This document shows, in pieces, positions 16,216-24,671 of a stretch of DNA of 40,621 bases. Origin of the DNA: Actinomycetota bacterium (GTDB lineage: Bacteria > Actinomycetota > Actinomycetes > Actinomycetales > Microbacteriaceae); NCBI GenBank assembly GCA_030838475.1, contig JAUZFP010000156.1:1-40621 (forward strand), read 5' to 3'. The stretch's first letter is position 1; every line of letters begins with the position of its first letter. Below the pieces are notes generated by a model. That model made no database searches. It worked only from the letters and a program-made list of their open reading frames with translations, and was not told where the DNA came from. A program made the position numbers and the translations under genes.

Positions 16216-18270
16216 CTACCCGGGAACCACCAGCAGCAGGGCGGACTTCGCGGGCACTCGATCCGTGATGCTCCCACCAACCGAGGTAGTGGCGAGAAGC
16301 TCGCCACCCTCGACCTTCGCCAGGTGAGCCGGTTCGTTGCCCCAGTTGATCGCGAAGACCAACTGTCGGCCGTCGGCCGAAGACGCGCGCCGCGACACGA
16401 GCCCGGGCATCGGCGTCATCCAGGCACTCCTCGAGATCGCGTTGCCTCCGTCGAGCAAGGCGACGACAGATGAGGCCGTGTCTGGATCCGCGCTGCTGTT
16501 GTAAGCCAGCGACGGGTAACTGGAGATCAACACTCCCGTTCCCTCGCCGTAAGAATTGGTGGTGATGGCTGCACTCCCGTCGCGGAAGGTGCCAACGACC
16601 TCCGCTCCGTCGAGCCGCGACGACTCGATTTGCCACGCGACGTTCATGCGTTGGGCACCAACATCGATTCGCTCATCCGCCGATGGAGTGGTCGTCTCGA
16701 ACTGAGACCTGCCGAACACACGCGCGAGTTCACCGGCGGGGACGTCGGCGCGACGGTGTCCGGTCTCGGCGTATTCGCCGGGGCCTGCCTCGGCCACCAG
16801 CCGGCCGCCCGCATCCACGAAAGCCACAAGACCGGCAACCAACCCCGTCGACGCCACTGACGGCATCGGCCAGTAGATCGTCTGAACCGTCGGGGGCACC
16901 CCGTCACGCTCGATGTCGTCTTCGTGGAGCACGGTTACGGCAACATCGCGATCGGTGAGAAGCCGGTACGCCCCCATGACGGCATCACGATAGAGGGCCA
17001 TCGTCCTATCCGTCGCGTAGGCATGCAGGGCAGTTCTTCGGGAGACCAGGAGCGCAACGGCCGGCACCTCGGCAACCCGATCGCGCAGCACTGGCAGGCC
17101 CGCCACCTGCGAGAACCTGGTGACAGCTGCGACGCGTTCCGTCAGCGATCCATCGGGTGCACACAGCCCATAACCCGGGCTCTCCGGTCCGAGCAACTCG
17201 GGTCGCCACTGCCAAAACATGACACCCGTCGCACCCGCGGCGAGCGAATTCCACATCCACAGCGCGACCACCTCCGGTGCAGGCTGACCCGTGCTCGCCA
17301 CGCCATCCCGCCGGCCACGGCCGCCCTGAAGCTCGGCCTGCCAAAAAGGCTTGCCGCGCGCCGCATCCCTCGCTGTGTCCAGGTTGAACAGGTGCTCGAC
17401 GTGATCATCCGCCATCAGCCAGGTGGGAAAGCTCGAAGTTCCAAACGCGTCGACACTGTCCGTCAGAGTGAATTCATCGAGCGAATGAGTTGCCAGCTGT
17501 CCGGTGAATCCGCTCAGCGCCACGTGGGTCATGACGGGGACCGTCGCGCCGGCGTCGCGGACCGTGTCTACCCGCCAACTCAACCAGGAGCGGAGGTTCG
17601 CCACCCAGAACTCGCGCCAGTCGAGCATGTCAGGGACCGCTTCGAAGGCACGCGGCGGCTCAACCTGGCTCCAGCTCGAGAAGCGCCGCGACCAGGCCTC
17701 GTTGAGGCTACCGATGTCGCCGTACTTGTCGCGCAGCCATTCGATGAAGCGACGAACCGATGCATCGCAATAGCAGTAGATCCGCTCCGGATAGTACGAC
17801 GCGGGCTCGAGATGTGGTTCGTTCCAGACGTCCCACGTTGCGAGCGCCGGATGAGCATCGAAGCGCGCGACGAGTGCGGTGAGGAACTGGCCCGCCGACT
17901 CGCGAACAGCGTCGTTGTCGAAGCACAACCCGGGCCATCCGCCGCCGGGCGTGTTCATCGCCGCGGTGAGACGGATCTCCCGACCCTCGTTGTCGCGATA
18001 GCGGGCGAATGGTGCCCGCTCTTCGAGCCAGTACGGAGCATTCTCGATGATGGTGTTGACCACGACGTCGAGCCCGATTTCGCCGGAGTATTCGATGAGT
18101 TCCTGCAGGTCGTCGAAGTCGTACTCGCCTTCGTGCTCGCTGATCCAGCTCCAGCACGCCCAGAGTTTAACCGTGTTCAGGCCCGCGTCTTTCATACGTT
18201 GAAGGTCGCGGCGCCAGTCCTCTCGCGGCGGATTGGGTGGCCGGTAGTACTGGGCACCGAGAACGGTCAT
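16216..18270 (-). CDS. GH42 beta-galactosidase
   Basis: 684 aa, the usual GH42 size. The N-terminal TIM barrel starts GAQYYRPPNPPREDW, and the expected acid/base is E151 in WDVWNEPH and the nucleophile E313 in FWQAELQGG, both canonical for clan GH-A. The remainder covers the trimerisation domain (about 390-590) and a small C-terminal beta domain. No signal peptide, so it hydrolyses imported beta-galactosides (or related arabinosides) in the cytoplasm. The ATG overlaps the stop of the permease gene by 4 bp; it is the last gene of the second sugar operon. Confidence 0.92.
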   Translation of the reverse strand: MTVLGAQYYRPPNPPREDWRRDLQRMKDAGLNTVKLWACWSWISEHEGEYDFDDLQELIEYSGEIGLDVVVNTIIENAPYWLEERAPFARYRDNEGREIRLTAAMNTPGGGWPGLCFDNDAVRESAGQFLTALVARFDAHPALATWDVWNEPHLEPASYYPERIYCYCDASVRRFIEWLRDKYGDIGSLNEAWSRRFSSWSQVEPPRAFEAVPDMLDWREFWVANLRSWLSWRVDTVRDAGATVPVMTHVALSGFTGQLATHSLDEFTLTDSVDAFGTSSFPTWLMADDHVEHLFNLDTARDAARGKPFWQAELQGGRGRRDGVASTGQPAPEVVALWMWNSLAAGATGVMFWQWRPELLGPESPGYGLCAPDGSLTERVAAVTRFSQVAGLPVLRDRVAEVPAVALLVSRRTALHAYATDRTMALYRDAVMGAYRLLTDRDVAVTVLHEDDIERDGVPPTVQTIYWPMPSVASTGLVAGLVAFVDAGGRLVAEAGPGEYAETGHRRADVPAGELARVFGRSQFETTTPSADERIDVGAQRMNVAWQIESSRLDGAEVVGTFRDGSAAITTNSYGEGTGVLISSYPSLAYNSSADPDTASSVVALLDGGNAISRSAWMTPMPGLVSRRASSADGRQLVFAINWGNEPAHLAKVEGGELLATTSVGGSITDRVPAKSALLLVVPG

Positions 18271-19121
18271 CCCTTCACCCCGCCGAAGGTCAGGCCGCGA
18301 ACCAGGAAACGCTGGGCAGCAAAGCCCAGGATGAAGATGGGAATGATTGCAACGATCGCGGCGGCCGAGCTTCCGCCCCAGTCAATCGACACCGAGCCGA
18401 TGAAGGACGAGACCCCCACCGGTACGGTCTCCGTGTCCTGGTTCGAGAGCACCAGGGCGAACAGGAATTCATTCCAGGAGAAGATGATGCAGAGCACCGC
18501 AGTGGCGGCCATCCCGGGGCTCGCCAAAGGCACGGCGACTCGCCAGAATGCGCCGAATCGGCCCGCGCCATCCACCAGTGCCGCCTCCTCGAGCTCGGGT
18601 GGGAGCTCCTCGAAGAACGAGCGCATCATCCAGATCACGATCGGCAGGTTGAAGGTGGTGTGCGCGAGAATCAGCGCCCAGTATGTCCCGGTGAGGTGAA
18701 GCTGGTTGAAGAGAACGAACATCGGGACGACCAGGGCGACCGCAGGCACCATCCGACTGAACAGGATGATGCGAGCCCACCATTCCCGTCCGCGGATCGG
18801 CAATCGAGCGAGCGCGTAGGCGAAGGGCACACCGAAGATGAGCGACAGCGCCGTGCTGCCAAACGCAACCAGGACGCTGTTGACCAAGTACTGGGCGAAG
18901 TTCAGTTCTCCGAAAACCTTCGCGTAGTTCTCCAGCGTCGGGGTAAACGACAGCTGAGGCGTTGAGGTGAAAATGGCGGACGGCACCTTGAAGGAGTTCA
19001 CCGCAACGGTGATCACCGGGACAAGAACCCAGACGAGAAAGATCGCGATGACGACGTAGCAGGCGATCACCCAGGCATCGCGGCGTGCGCGCTTACGTTT
19101 CGGCTGCGGGATTGCGGTCAT
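18267..19121 (-). CDS. Carbohydrate ABC transporter permease (MalG type), second importer
   Basis: 284 aa from the ATG at 19121, which overlaps the stop of the partner permease (ATGA). A basic N-terminus (KRKRARR) precedes the first of six helices. The EAA loop reads EEAALVDGAG followed by VPLASP. It forms the channel of the second importer with the protein encoded at 19118-20029. Its stop overlaps the GH42 start, which ties import to hydrolysis. Confidence 0.93.
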   Translation of the reverse strand: MTAIPQPKRKRARRDAWVIACYVVIAIFLVWVLVPVITVAVNSFKVPSAIFTSTPQLSFTPTLENYAKVFGELNFAQYLVNSVLVAFGSTALSLIFGVPFAYALARLPIRGREWWARIILFSRMVPAVALVVPMFVLFNQLHLTGTYWALILAHTTFNLPIVIWMMRSFFEELPPELEEAALVDGAGRFGAFWRVAVPLASPGMAATAVLCIIFSWNEFLFALVLSNQDTETVPVGVSSFIGSVSIDWGGSSAAAIVAIIPIFILGFAAQRFLVRGLTFGGVKG

Positions 19122-20029
19122 TGGAACACCTCGCGCCGACGCAGCAGTCGCAGGTAGAACCCCGAGATGATGGCGACCGTGACGAGGATGAAAACGCTCA
19201 GCGTCATCGCGTAACCGAGATTGAAGAACGAGAAGCCGGTCTGGTACGTGTAAAGACCGATCGTCTCGGTCGACGTGCCCGGCCCACCTCGCGTCAAAAC
19301 GAACACCGTGTCGAAGATGCGATAGGTGTCCATGGTGCGAAACAGCAGGACAAGGAGAATCTGGGGTGCAATACCCGGGATCACGATAGACCGCAGTATG
19401 CGCCAACGTCCGGCACCATCGATGCGGGCCGCCTCAAACTGTTCCTCCGAAATCCCCAACATGCCGGCGTGCAGGATGAGGACGACAAACGGGGTCCACT
19501 GCCAGATGTCGACGAGCATCAACGACGGCAGGGCGAACTGGGAGCTGCCAAAGAACGGCACGCCGCCCTTCACTCCGAACAGCGCGAGAACCTGGCTGAC
19601 GAGACCGAACTGCGGGTCAAGCATGTAGCGCCAGATCAGGGCGGTGATGACCGGCGCGATGATCATTGGCAGCAGAATCAACGAGTTTGCCAGTTTGCGG
19701 CCCTTTGTCATCTCGAAGAGCGCGCTGGCGATGATGAATCCGAGCACCAGCTCGATGCCGACACTCCCCACCACGTATTCAATCGTGTTGAGGACCGCGT
19801 TCAGTACCTGGGGGTCGGTGAACAACCGAACGTAGTTGTCGAGCCCGACGAACGGCTTGCCGGAGTTGATGTCCGTGATCTGCCACTTGTACAGGGACAA
19901 GACGATCGAGTAGACGAGCGGGCCGAAGATCAAGACAACGAGGAGGATGGCAGGTACGGCGATCATGCCGCGACCGAGTCGCCGGCCACCGCGGTCCCAG
20001 GTCGCCCGCGAGCGATACGACATGGTCAT
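19118..20029 (-). CDS. Carbohydrate ABC transporter permease (MalF/UgpA type), second importer
   Basis: 303 aa with six predicted helices and the EAA motif FEAARIDGAG followed by IPGIAP. GGAGAA lies shortly upstream of the ATG at 20029; a second ATG two codons on is also possible. It is separated from the binding-protein gene by 77 bp that contain a 15-bp hairpin (20050-20085). Confidence 0.93.
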   Translation of the reverse strand: MTMSYRSRATWDRGGRRLGRGMIAVPAILLVVLIFGPLVYSIVLSLYKWQITDINSGKPFVGLDNYVRLFTDPQVLNAVLNTIEYVVGSVGIELVLGFIIASALFEMTKGRKLANSLILLPMIIAPVITALIWRYMLDPQFGLVSQVLALFGVKGGVPFFGSSQFALPSLMLVDIWQWTPFVVLILHAGMLGISEEQFEAARIDGAGRWRILRSIVIPGIAPQILLVLLFRTMDTYRIFDTVFVLTRGGPGTSTETIGLYTYQTGFSFFNLGYAMTLSVFILVTVAIISGFYLRLLRRREVFQ

Positions 20030-20049
20030 CAGTTCTCCGTTGCTGTTGG

Positions 20050-20085
20050 CTGGGGAACGACCACGAGTTGGTGGCCGTCCCCCAG
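20050..20085 (-). promoter_or_regulatory. Intergenic stem-loop between binding-protein and permease genes
   Basis: Arms 20050-20064 and 20071-20085 pair over 15 bp with a 6-nt loop. On the + strand there are two mismatches, but on the transcribed - strand both become G-U wobbles, so the RNA stem is unbroken. It lies just after the binding-protein stop and about 20 nt before the permease ATG, and no T-run follows. This fits a 3'-end stabiliser or partial attenuator that gives excess binding protein over permease. Confidence 0.65.
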
Positions 20086-20106
20086 TTGGATGTGTAGCGG
20101 AAATTG

Positions 20107-21450
20107 CTAGTTGTTCAGACCCTTGAGGGCCGTGTGCATATCCGCGACGGACTGCGCCACCGTTTCCTTGCCCTGGATGGAGTTCTGCACAGCAACCTCA
20201 ATCGCGGTTTGGATCGCCGGCCAGCTGGCAAGGCTCGGCTGCGGGTTGGCGTTCGACAGGGCGCTGTTGACGGCATCGAGGAATGGCAGCTTCGACGTCA
20301 CTTCCTTATCCGCGTAGAACGACTTGGTCGCGCCGAGGGTACTTGCCGCCAGTGCGACCTTCGCCTGCTGCGCGGTGTCCGTGTAGTACTGAAGGAAGGA
20401 GTAGGCGGCGTCCTTGTTCTTGGAACTGGCCGCGATGCACCAGTTCCAGTAGATGAGCTCACCGCCCGGCTTGCCGGCCGTGAACGAGAGCGGGACGTAC
20501 GCCCACTTGCCGACGGTCTTCGACTTGGCCGGATCTTCGAGAGCCGACAACGATGGGGTCGTGTCGACGACCATGGCTGCCTTGCCCTGCGCGGCGACGG
20601 TCGCCGCGTCATCGACTGCCATGTTGAGAAGGCCGGTCGGGGCGAACTTCGACGCCTGGGTGTAGAAGTTCAGCGCCTTGGTTGCTGCTCCGGTGCTCAG
20701 CGTGTCCTTCGTGCCGGCCGCGTCGTACCACCAGTTGCTCTGGGCGGTCAGCAGCGAACCAAATACGTCCGCGACCGCGCCGGTCGCCTTGCCTGGCATC
20801 ACGATGCCGGCCGCGCCATCCTTACCGTTCAGGATTGCGGCGTCCTTCAGGATGTCGCCCGTGGTCTTGGGAGCCGAAAGACCCGCACTCTCGAACAGGT
20901 CCGTTCGGTAGCCCACCACGATGGTCGACACGAAGTCCGGCAGGCAGTACTGGGTGCCCTTGTACACGCCTTGCGAGAGCACGGACGGAAGATACGACGC
21001 CGCAGAGAATCCCGCCGGGTTGCGCTTCGGGTCCGCAAGGTCCTTCGTGATCGGCGCCAGGTAACCGGCCTTCGCGAACTCGCCGAACCAACTCGGGTGC
21101 ACGTACATGATGTCGTAACTCGAATTGCCGGACGACAACGTCAGCGCCTGCTTGTCGTGGAGGTTCTCATACGGAACCGCCGAGATGGTCAGCTTTCCGC
21201 CGGTCGCCTTGTTCCAGTCGTCGGCCGCGGTTTGCTGTCCCGCGGTCCACGGGTCGCCCGCCCAGCGCGACAGCGTGAGCTTCTCGCCGGTGAAGGTTCC
21301 ATAGGGGCCGTCGGCAGATTTCGGCTTGGTGTCGGGATTTGCTCCGGATGTGCTCGTTCCGGACGTGCTGCAGGACGTGAGTAGCAATGCGCCAATGCTC
21401 AGCGCAGCTGCAGTGAGGACTACACGTCCTCGGTGCTGTGTTGCAAACAT
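20107..21450 (-). CDS. Sugar ABC transporter substrate-binding lipoprotein, second importer
   Basis: 447 aa from the ATG at 21450, chosen because AAAGGAGAGAA (21451-21461) sits directly before it; an earlier in-frame start at 21483 would lack this. The lipobox LTSC puts the lipidated cysteine at C27, followed by a Ser/Thr/Gly linker. The body is a family 1 solute-binding protein (LSRWAGDPW, then YDIMYVHPSWF). It delivers sugar, probably a galactoside given the GH42 gene, to the two permeases downstream. The 62 bp upstream contain a small hairpin (CGCAC/GTGCG within 21480-21494), possibly a processing site or weak terminator behind the oxidoreductases. Confidence 0.92.
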   Translation of the reverse strand: MFATQHRGRVVLTAAALSIGALLLTSCSTSGTSTSGANPDTKPKSADGPYGTFTGEKLTLSRWAGDPWTAGQQTAADDWNKATGGKLTISAVPYENLHDKQALTLSSGNSSYDIMYVHPSWFGEFAKAGYLAPITKDLADPKRNPAGFSAASYLPSVLSQGVYKGTQYCLPDFVSTIVVGYRTDLFESAGLSAPKTTGDILKDAAILNGKDGAAGIVMPGKATGAVADVFGSLLTAQSNWWYDAAGTKDTLSTGAATKALNFYTQASKFAPTGLLNMAVDDAATVAAQGKAAMVVDTTPSLSALEDPAKSKTVGKWAYVPLSFTAGKPGGELIYWNWCIAASSKNKDAAYSFLQYYTDTAQQAKVALAASTLGATKSFYADKEVTSKLPFLDAVNSALSNANPQPSLASWPAIQTAIEVAVQNSIQGKETVAQSVADMHTALKGLNN

Positions 21451-21512
21451 TTCTCTCCTTTGAGGTTCACGCAAGTCCCGCACACGGTGCGCGGGTTTGA
21501 GACTAGCTGGAG

Positions 21513-22607
21513 CTAGTGAGCGATCGGGATCGCCGCTCCTCCCTTCTCTGCCGATTCATAGCCGGCGCTGATCACCGCGAGACAGGCGAGCCCGTCGTCG
21601 AGGGTCGGGCCGTATGGTTTCTGGTCGCGCGCGACGCGATCGAGGTAGGACGCCACCTCGCGCTTGTAGTGGTGAACGTGCGGCGCCCATCCCGAATAGT
21701 CGTGGGGCTCGCTCGTGGCGGGCTCGATATTCGGCACCGTCCAGCCCCGATAGAGATCGTCATCCGTGCCGCGGAATACCTCGACCTGCGGGAACGGATC
21801 TGTCGCCCTCATGATGAGGGTGCCCTCGGTGCCGTAGATCTCAAGCGCGTTGCGCATCTTGATGTCGACGTTCATGCTCCAGGCGGTCGTGATCTCCCCG
21901 AGGGCGCCATTGGCATAGCGAAGAATAGCGACGGCGACGTCCTCGGTACCGATCGACGGCTTGTTCCGGTTTGCCGTGAACGCGGAGACCTGATCGATTT
22001 CGCCCACGAGCCAACGCAGCAGATCGATCCCGTGCGAGCCCTCATCGATCCATGCGCCGCCGCCGCCGAGGATCGGATCCTCCATCCACTCGACCATGTC
22101 CGGCGGACATCCGATCTCTGCGATTCCGGCGAGGCCGATGATGCTTCGAGTGAAGAGCACGCTGCCCAGCACGCCGCTGTCAACGATGGCCTTCGCCCGA
22201 TCGGCTTCCTTGCTGAATCGGCTGACAAATGCCGCCGTCCCCTGCACACCAGCGCCGGCTACAGCACCCACCATGCGCCGCGCATCGGACATCTCGGTGG
22301 CGATGGGCTTTTCGCAGAACACGTGCTTGCCCGACTCTGCCACGGCGATGACCTGTTCGACATGCACCGCGTTCTCGGAGTGGACCATCACCAGGTCCAG
22401 GTCATCGCGGGCCACGAGTTCGCGCCAGTCCGTGGTGAACGAATCGACGCCCCACCGCTCCGCCGCCGAGCGGCCGCGCGCCTCGTTGTCATCGGCGATG
22501 GCGATGATGCTGGCCCCGGGGATTTCGCTGATCGCCCGCGCGCGGAACTCCGCGTGCACGTGCGCCCAGCTGATCATCCCAATGCGGATCTGGCGTGGTT
22601 CGGTCAC
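21513..22607 (-). CDS. Gfo/Idh/MocA family oxidoreductase, last of four in tandem
   Basis: 364 aa. The family fold is clear: EKPIA with K100, then GGGGAWIDEGSHGIDLLRW in the C-terminal domain with the conserved D and H. The nucleotide loop is unusual, GMISWAHVHAEF in place of GxGxxG, a variant seen in some subfamilies. It probably acts on the hydroxyl of a sugar or glycoside using NAD(P). The start overlaps the stop of the next oxidoreductase by 4 bp. The stop codon lies in a small palindrome (ACTAGCT/AGCTAGT, 21502-21517). Confidence 0.87.
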   Translation of the reverse strand: MTEPRQIRIGMISWAHVHAEFRARAISEIPGASIIAIADDNEARGRSAAERWGVDSFTTDWRELVARDDLDLVMVHSENAVHVEQVIAVAESGKHVFCEKPIATEMSDARRMVGAVAGAGVQGTAAFVSRFSKEADRAKAIVDSGVLGSVLFTRSIIGLAGIAEIGCPPDMVEWMEDPILGGGGAWIDEGSHGIDLLRWLVGEIDQVSAFTANRNKPSIGTEDVAVAILRYANGALGEITTAWSMNVDIKMRNALEIYGTEGTLIMRATDPFPQVEVFRGTDDDLYRGWTVPNIEPATSEPHDYSGWAPHVHHYKREVASYLDRVARDQKPYGPTLDDGLACLAVISAGYESAEKGGAAIPIAH

Positions 22608-23647
22608 TTCTGTTCTCCTACGAGTTCTGGTTTTTCAATGGCTGTCCGGGCGCCGGACTTCGATGCGACAAGGGCGGCTTCAACGACGCGGAGTACGTCG
22701 AGTCCGACGGATCCCTCGGAGCGCGAAATCGCGCCCGTCCGTCTCGCCTCAAGGAAGTGGCTCAGCATGTCGAGGTGCCCGTCGGCGATGAGTCCGGGAA
22801 TGGGCAGCGGATACGACCACCCGGCTTCGGCGATCGACGAGGCGGTGTCGCTCACGACCTGGATCGGCTGCCGGTAGAGGTTGTCGATGAGAATTCGGCC
22901 CTTGGTGCCGATCACCTCGAATCGTGAATCCATCGCTGCGGTAAGACTCCAGCTGTCTTCGCAGAGTCCAATCACGCCGTTGTCGAAGCGAAGGGTCAGG
23001 ACGGCGGTGTCTTGGGGGGGGGTGCGCGCACCCCAGACGAACGTCCCCGTCTCCGCGGAGACGGTCGCAACGGATCCGCCGGCGAAGAATCGGCAGAACT
23101 CGATGCTGTGCACGGCCATGTCGAGTACGGCTCCGCCGCCGCTCAACTCCGGATTGAAAAACCAGTCGGAGTGCGGATGCCCAATTCCCTCGCTCGCCTT
23201 GACGCGAAACACGTCGCCGATGTGTCCGGCATCCACGAGCCGCTTCGCCTCGCGTACTGCCGGGATAAACGGGACGTTTTCCGCGTAGAACAAGCGAGTA
23301 CCCGCGCGCGCCACCTCGGCCAGAATCTCTTCCGCTTCCGCCACGGAGCGTCCGAGTGGCTTGATGCAGATCGCATCCTTGCCCGCACGGGCCGCGAGGC
23401 GCACTGCCTCGGCATGCATGAATGGGGGCGCAACGATATCGACGATGTCGACGTCGGGGGCCTCGATCGCCGTGGCCAGATCGGTCGACCATCGCTCGAT
23501 GTCGAACTGCGCCGCCGCGCGTCGTGCGGACGCCTCGCTCGCGGCGACGACGCTCACGACGCGGGTAGCCGGGATCAGCGCGAAGGCCGGAAGGTGCATG
23601 TTCGTCGCCCAAAAGCCGGCACCAACCACGCAGATACCGACGGTCAC
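22604..23647 (-). CDS. Gfo/Idh/MocA family oxidoreductase, third of four in tandem
   Basis: 347 aa. Canonical nucleotide loop VGAGFWA (8-14), but the usual EKP reads IKP (K96 kept, acid lost). The C-terminal SGGGAVLDMAVH keeps the metal-free D/H arrangement of the family. Coupled on both sides by 4-bp overlaps. Around codons 208-214 the gene contains nine consecutive C on its coding strand next to a 16-bp perfect palindrome (23015-23035), a likely slippage hot spot; as read, the frame is intact. Confidence 0.87.
   Translation of the reverse strand: MTVGICVVGAGFWATNMHLPAFALIPATRVVSVVAASEASARRAAAQFDIERWSTDLATAIEAPDVDIVDIVAPPFMHAEAVRLAARAGKDAICIKPLGRSVAEAEEILAEVARAGTRLFYAENVPFIPAVREAKRLVDAGHIGDVFRVKASEGIGHPHSDWFFNPELSGGGAVLDMAVHSIEFCRFFAGGSVATVSAETGTFVWGARTPPQDTAVLTLRFDNGVIGLCEDSWSLTAAMDSRFEVIGTKGRILIDNLYRQPIQVVSDTASSIAEAGWSYPLPIPGLIADGHLDMLSHFLEARRTGAISRSEGSVGLDVLRVVEAALVASKSGARTAIEKPELVGEQK
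23015..23035. repeat. Nine-G tract abutting a perfect 16-bp palindrome
   Basis: G9 at 23015-23023 runs into GGGGTGCGCGCACCCC (23020-23035), which is its own reverse complement. It lies inside the oxidoreductase gene and encodes part of a WGARTPPQD stretch. Confidence 0.8.
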
Positions 23648-24669
23648 GACGCCAGCTCCACGGTGTGTCCATCATCGAGCGATCGCTGCGCAGCCAGCAT
23701 CAGCGCGAGAGCATCGCGTGCGTCGCCCGCGCTGCCGACCCGGCTACCGTCTTCACGACCAAGGATGCGATCAACGAAGTACTGCTGCTCACCCGCGTAC
23801 CCGTAATCCCAGAGCAGATCGGGGTACTGCCAGCCGACATCGTCGCGCGACTTGTCCGCGATGTGCAGGTTGAGCGCCTGTGAGTGCACGAGGTCGACGG
23901 TCGCACTGCCGTCGTTGCCGAAGACATCGAGGGTGAAATTGCCGCGACCTGCGGTCCACGAGACGTACATGCTCGAGATCACTCCGCTGCGGTGGCGCAC
24001 CGTGACCACGGCGTTGTCGGGGCTGCCAAATTTCTTGGCACCCTCCAGCTTGTATGCCCCGCCCTCGGTGGTGACCCGATCCGCAGGACCGAACAGCCAC
24101 AGCACGAGGTCGCCGAAGTGCACGAGCGTGTCGAGAATGACCCCTCCGCCGTTCTTCGGATCGTAGAACCACTCATTGGATGGTTCCCACCCGAATACGG
24201 CCGCTTGGGCTGCGATCAGCGACCCCAGCTCGTTGTTCGCCAACCGTGCCTGCAGCTGCGGAAGCGGTGGTGTGAAGCGCAGCATGAACCCGAACTGGAG
24301 GTGGCGATCGCTCGCATTGGCCGCATCGACAACGCGGTTCGCGTCCTCCAGCGTCAGTGCGATCGGCTTCTGGCAGAACACGTGTTTTCCAGCCTCGAGC
24401 GCCTGAATGGTCTGTTCGGCATGCAGGAAGTTGGGGGTGGCGAGCAATACGGCGTCGATCGAGTCATCCGCGAGGATGTCCTGGAAGGTGGGAGATAGCG
24501 CGTAGCCGTGCTCCGTGCTCATTCGTTCTGCAGCGGCGATTACCGGGTCTGTGACGACGACGATCTCGCCGCGTGCGATGCGCTGGTATGCCGCTGCGTG
24601 CACCTGCGCGATGCGCCCGGCGCCGATGAGACCCACGCGCACCGTGTCCTTACGAGGGATGGTTGCCAT
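23644..24669 (-). CDS. Gfo/Idh/MocA family oxidoreductase, second of four in tandem
   Basis: 341 aa. Canonical loop GLIGAGRIA (13-21) and QKPIA with K101 (Q in place of the usual E). The C-terminal NGGGVILDTLVHFGD motif carries the conserved D and H. It starts 2 bp after the stop of the first oxidoreductase and overlaps the third by 4 bp. It is probably the most typical of the four and could be an inositol- or sugar-dehydrogenase-like enzyme; the substrate is not evident. Confidence 0.88.
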   Translation of the reverse strand: MATIPRKDTVRVGLIGAGRIAQVHAAAYQRIARGEIVVVTDPVIAAAERMSTEHGYALSPTFQDILADDSIDAVLLATPNFLHAEQTIQALEAGKHVFCQKPIALTLEDANRVVDAANASDRHLQFGFMLRFTPPLPQLQARLANNELGSLIAAQAAVFGWEPSNEWFYDPKNGGGVILDTLVHFGDLVLWLFGPADRVTTEGGAYKLEGAKKFGSPDNAVVTVRHRSGVISSMYVSWTAGRGNFTLDVFGNDGSATVDLVHSQALNLHIADKSRDDVGWQYPDLLWDYGYAGEQQYFVDRILGREDGSRVGSAGDARDALALMLAAQRSLDDGHTVELAS

Positions 24670-24671
24670 GA

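Noticed and set aside
21502..21517. ACTAGCT-GG-AGCTAGT palindrome at the end of the last oxidoreductase gene
   Set aside because: Loop of only 2 nt, no T-run, and it matches neither LacI operator; I cannot call it a terminator or operator.
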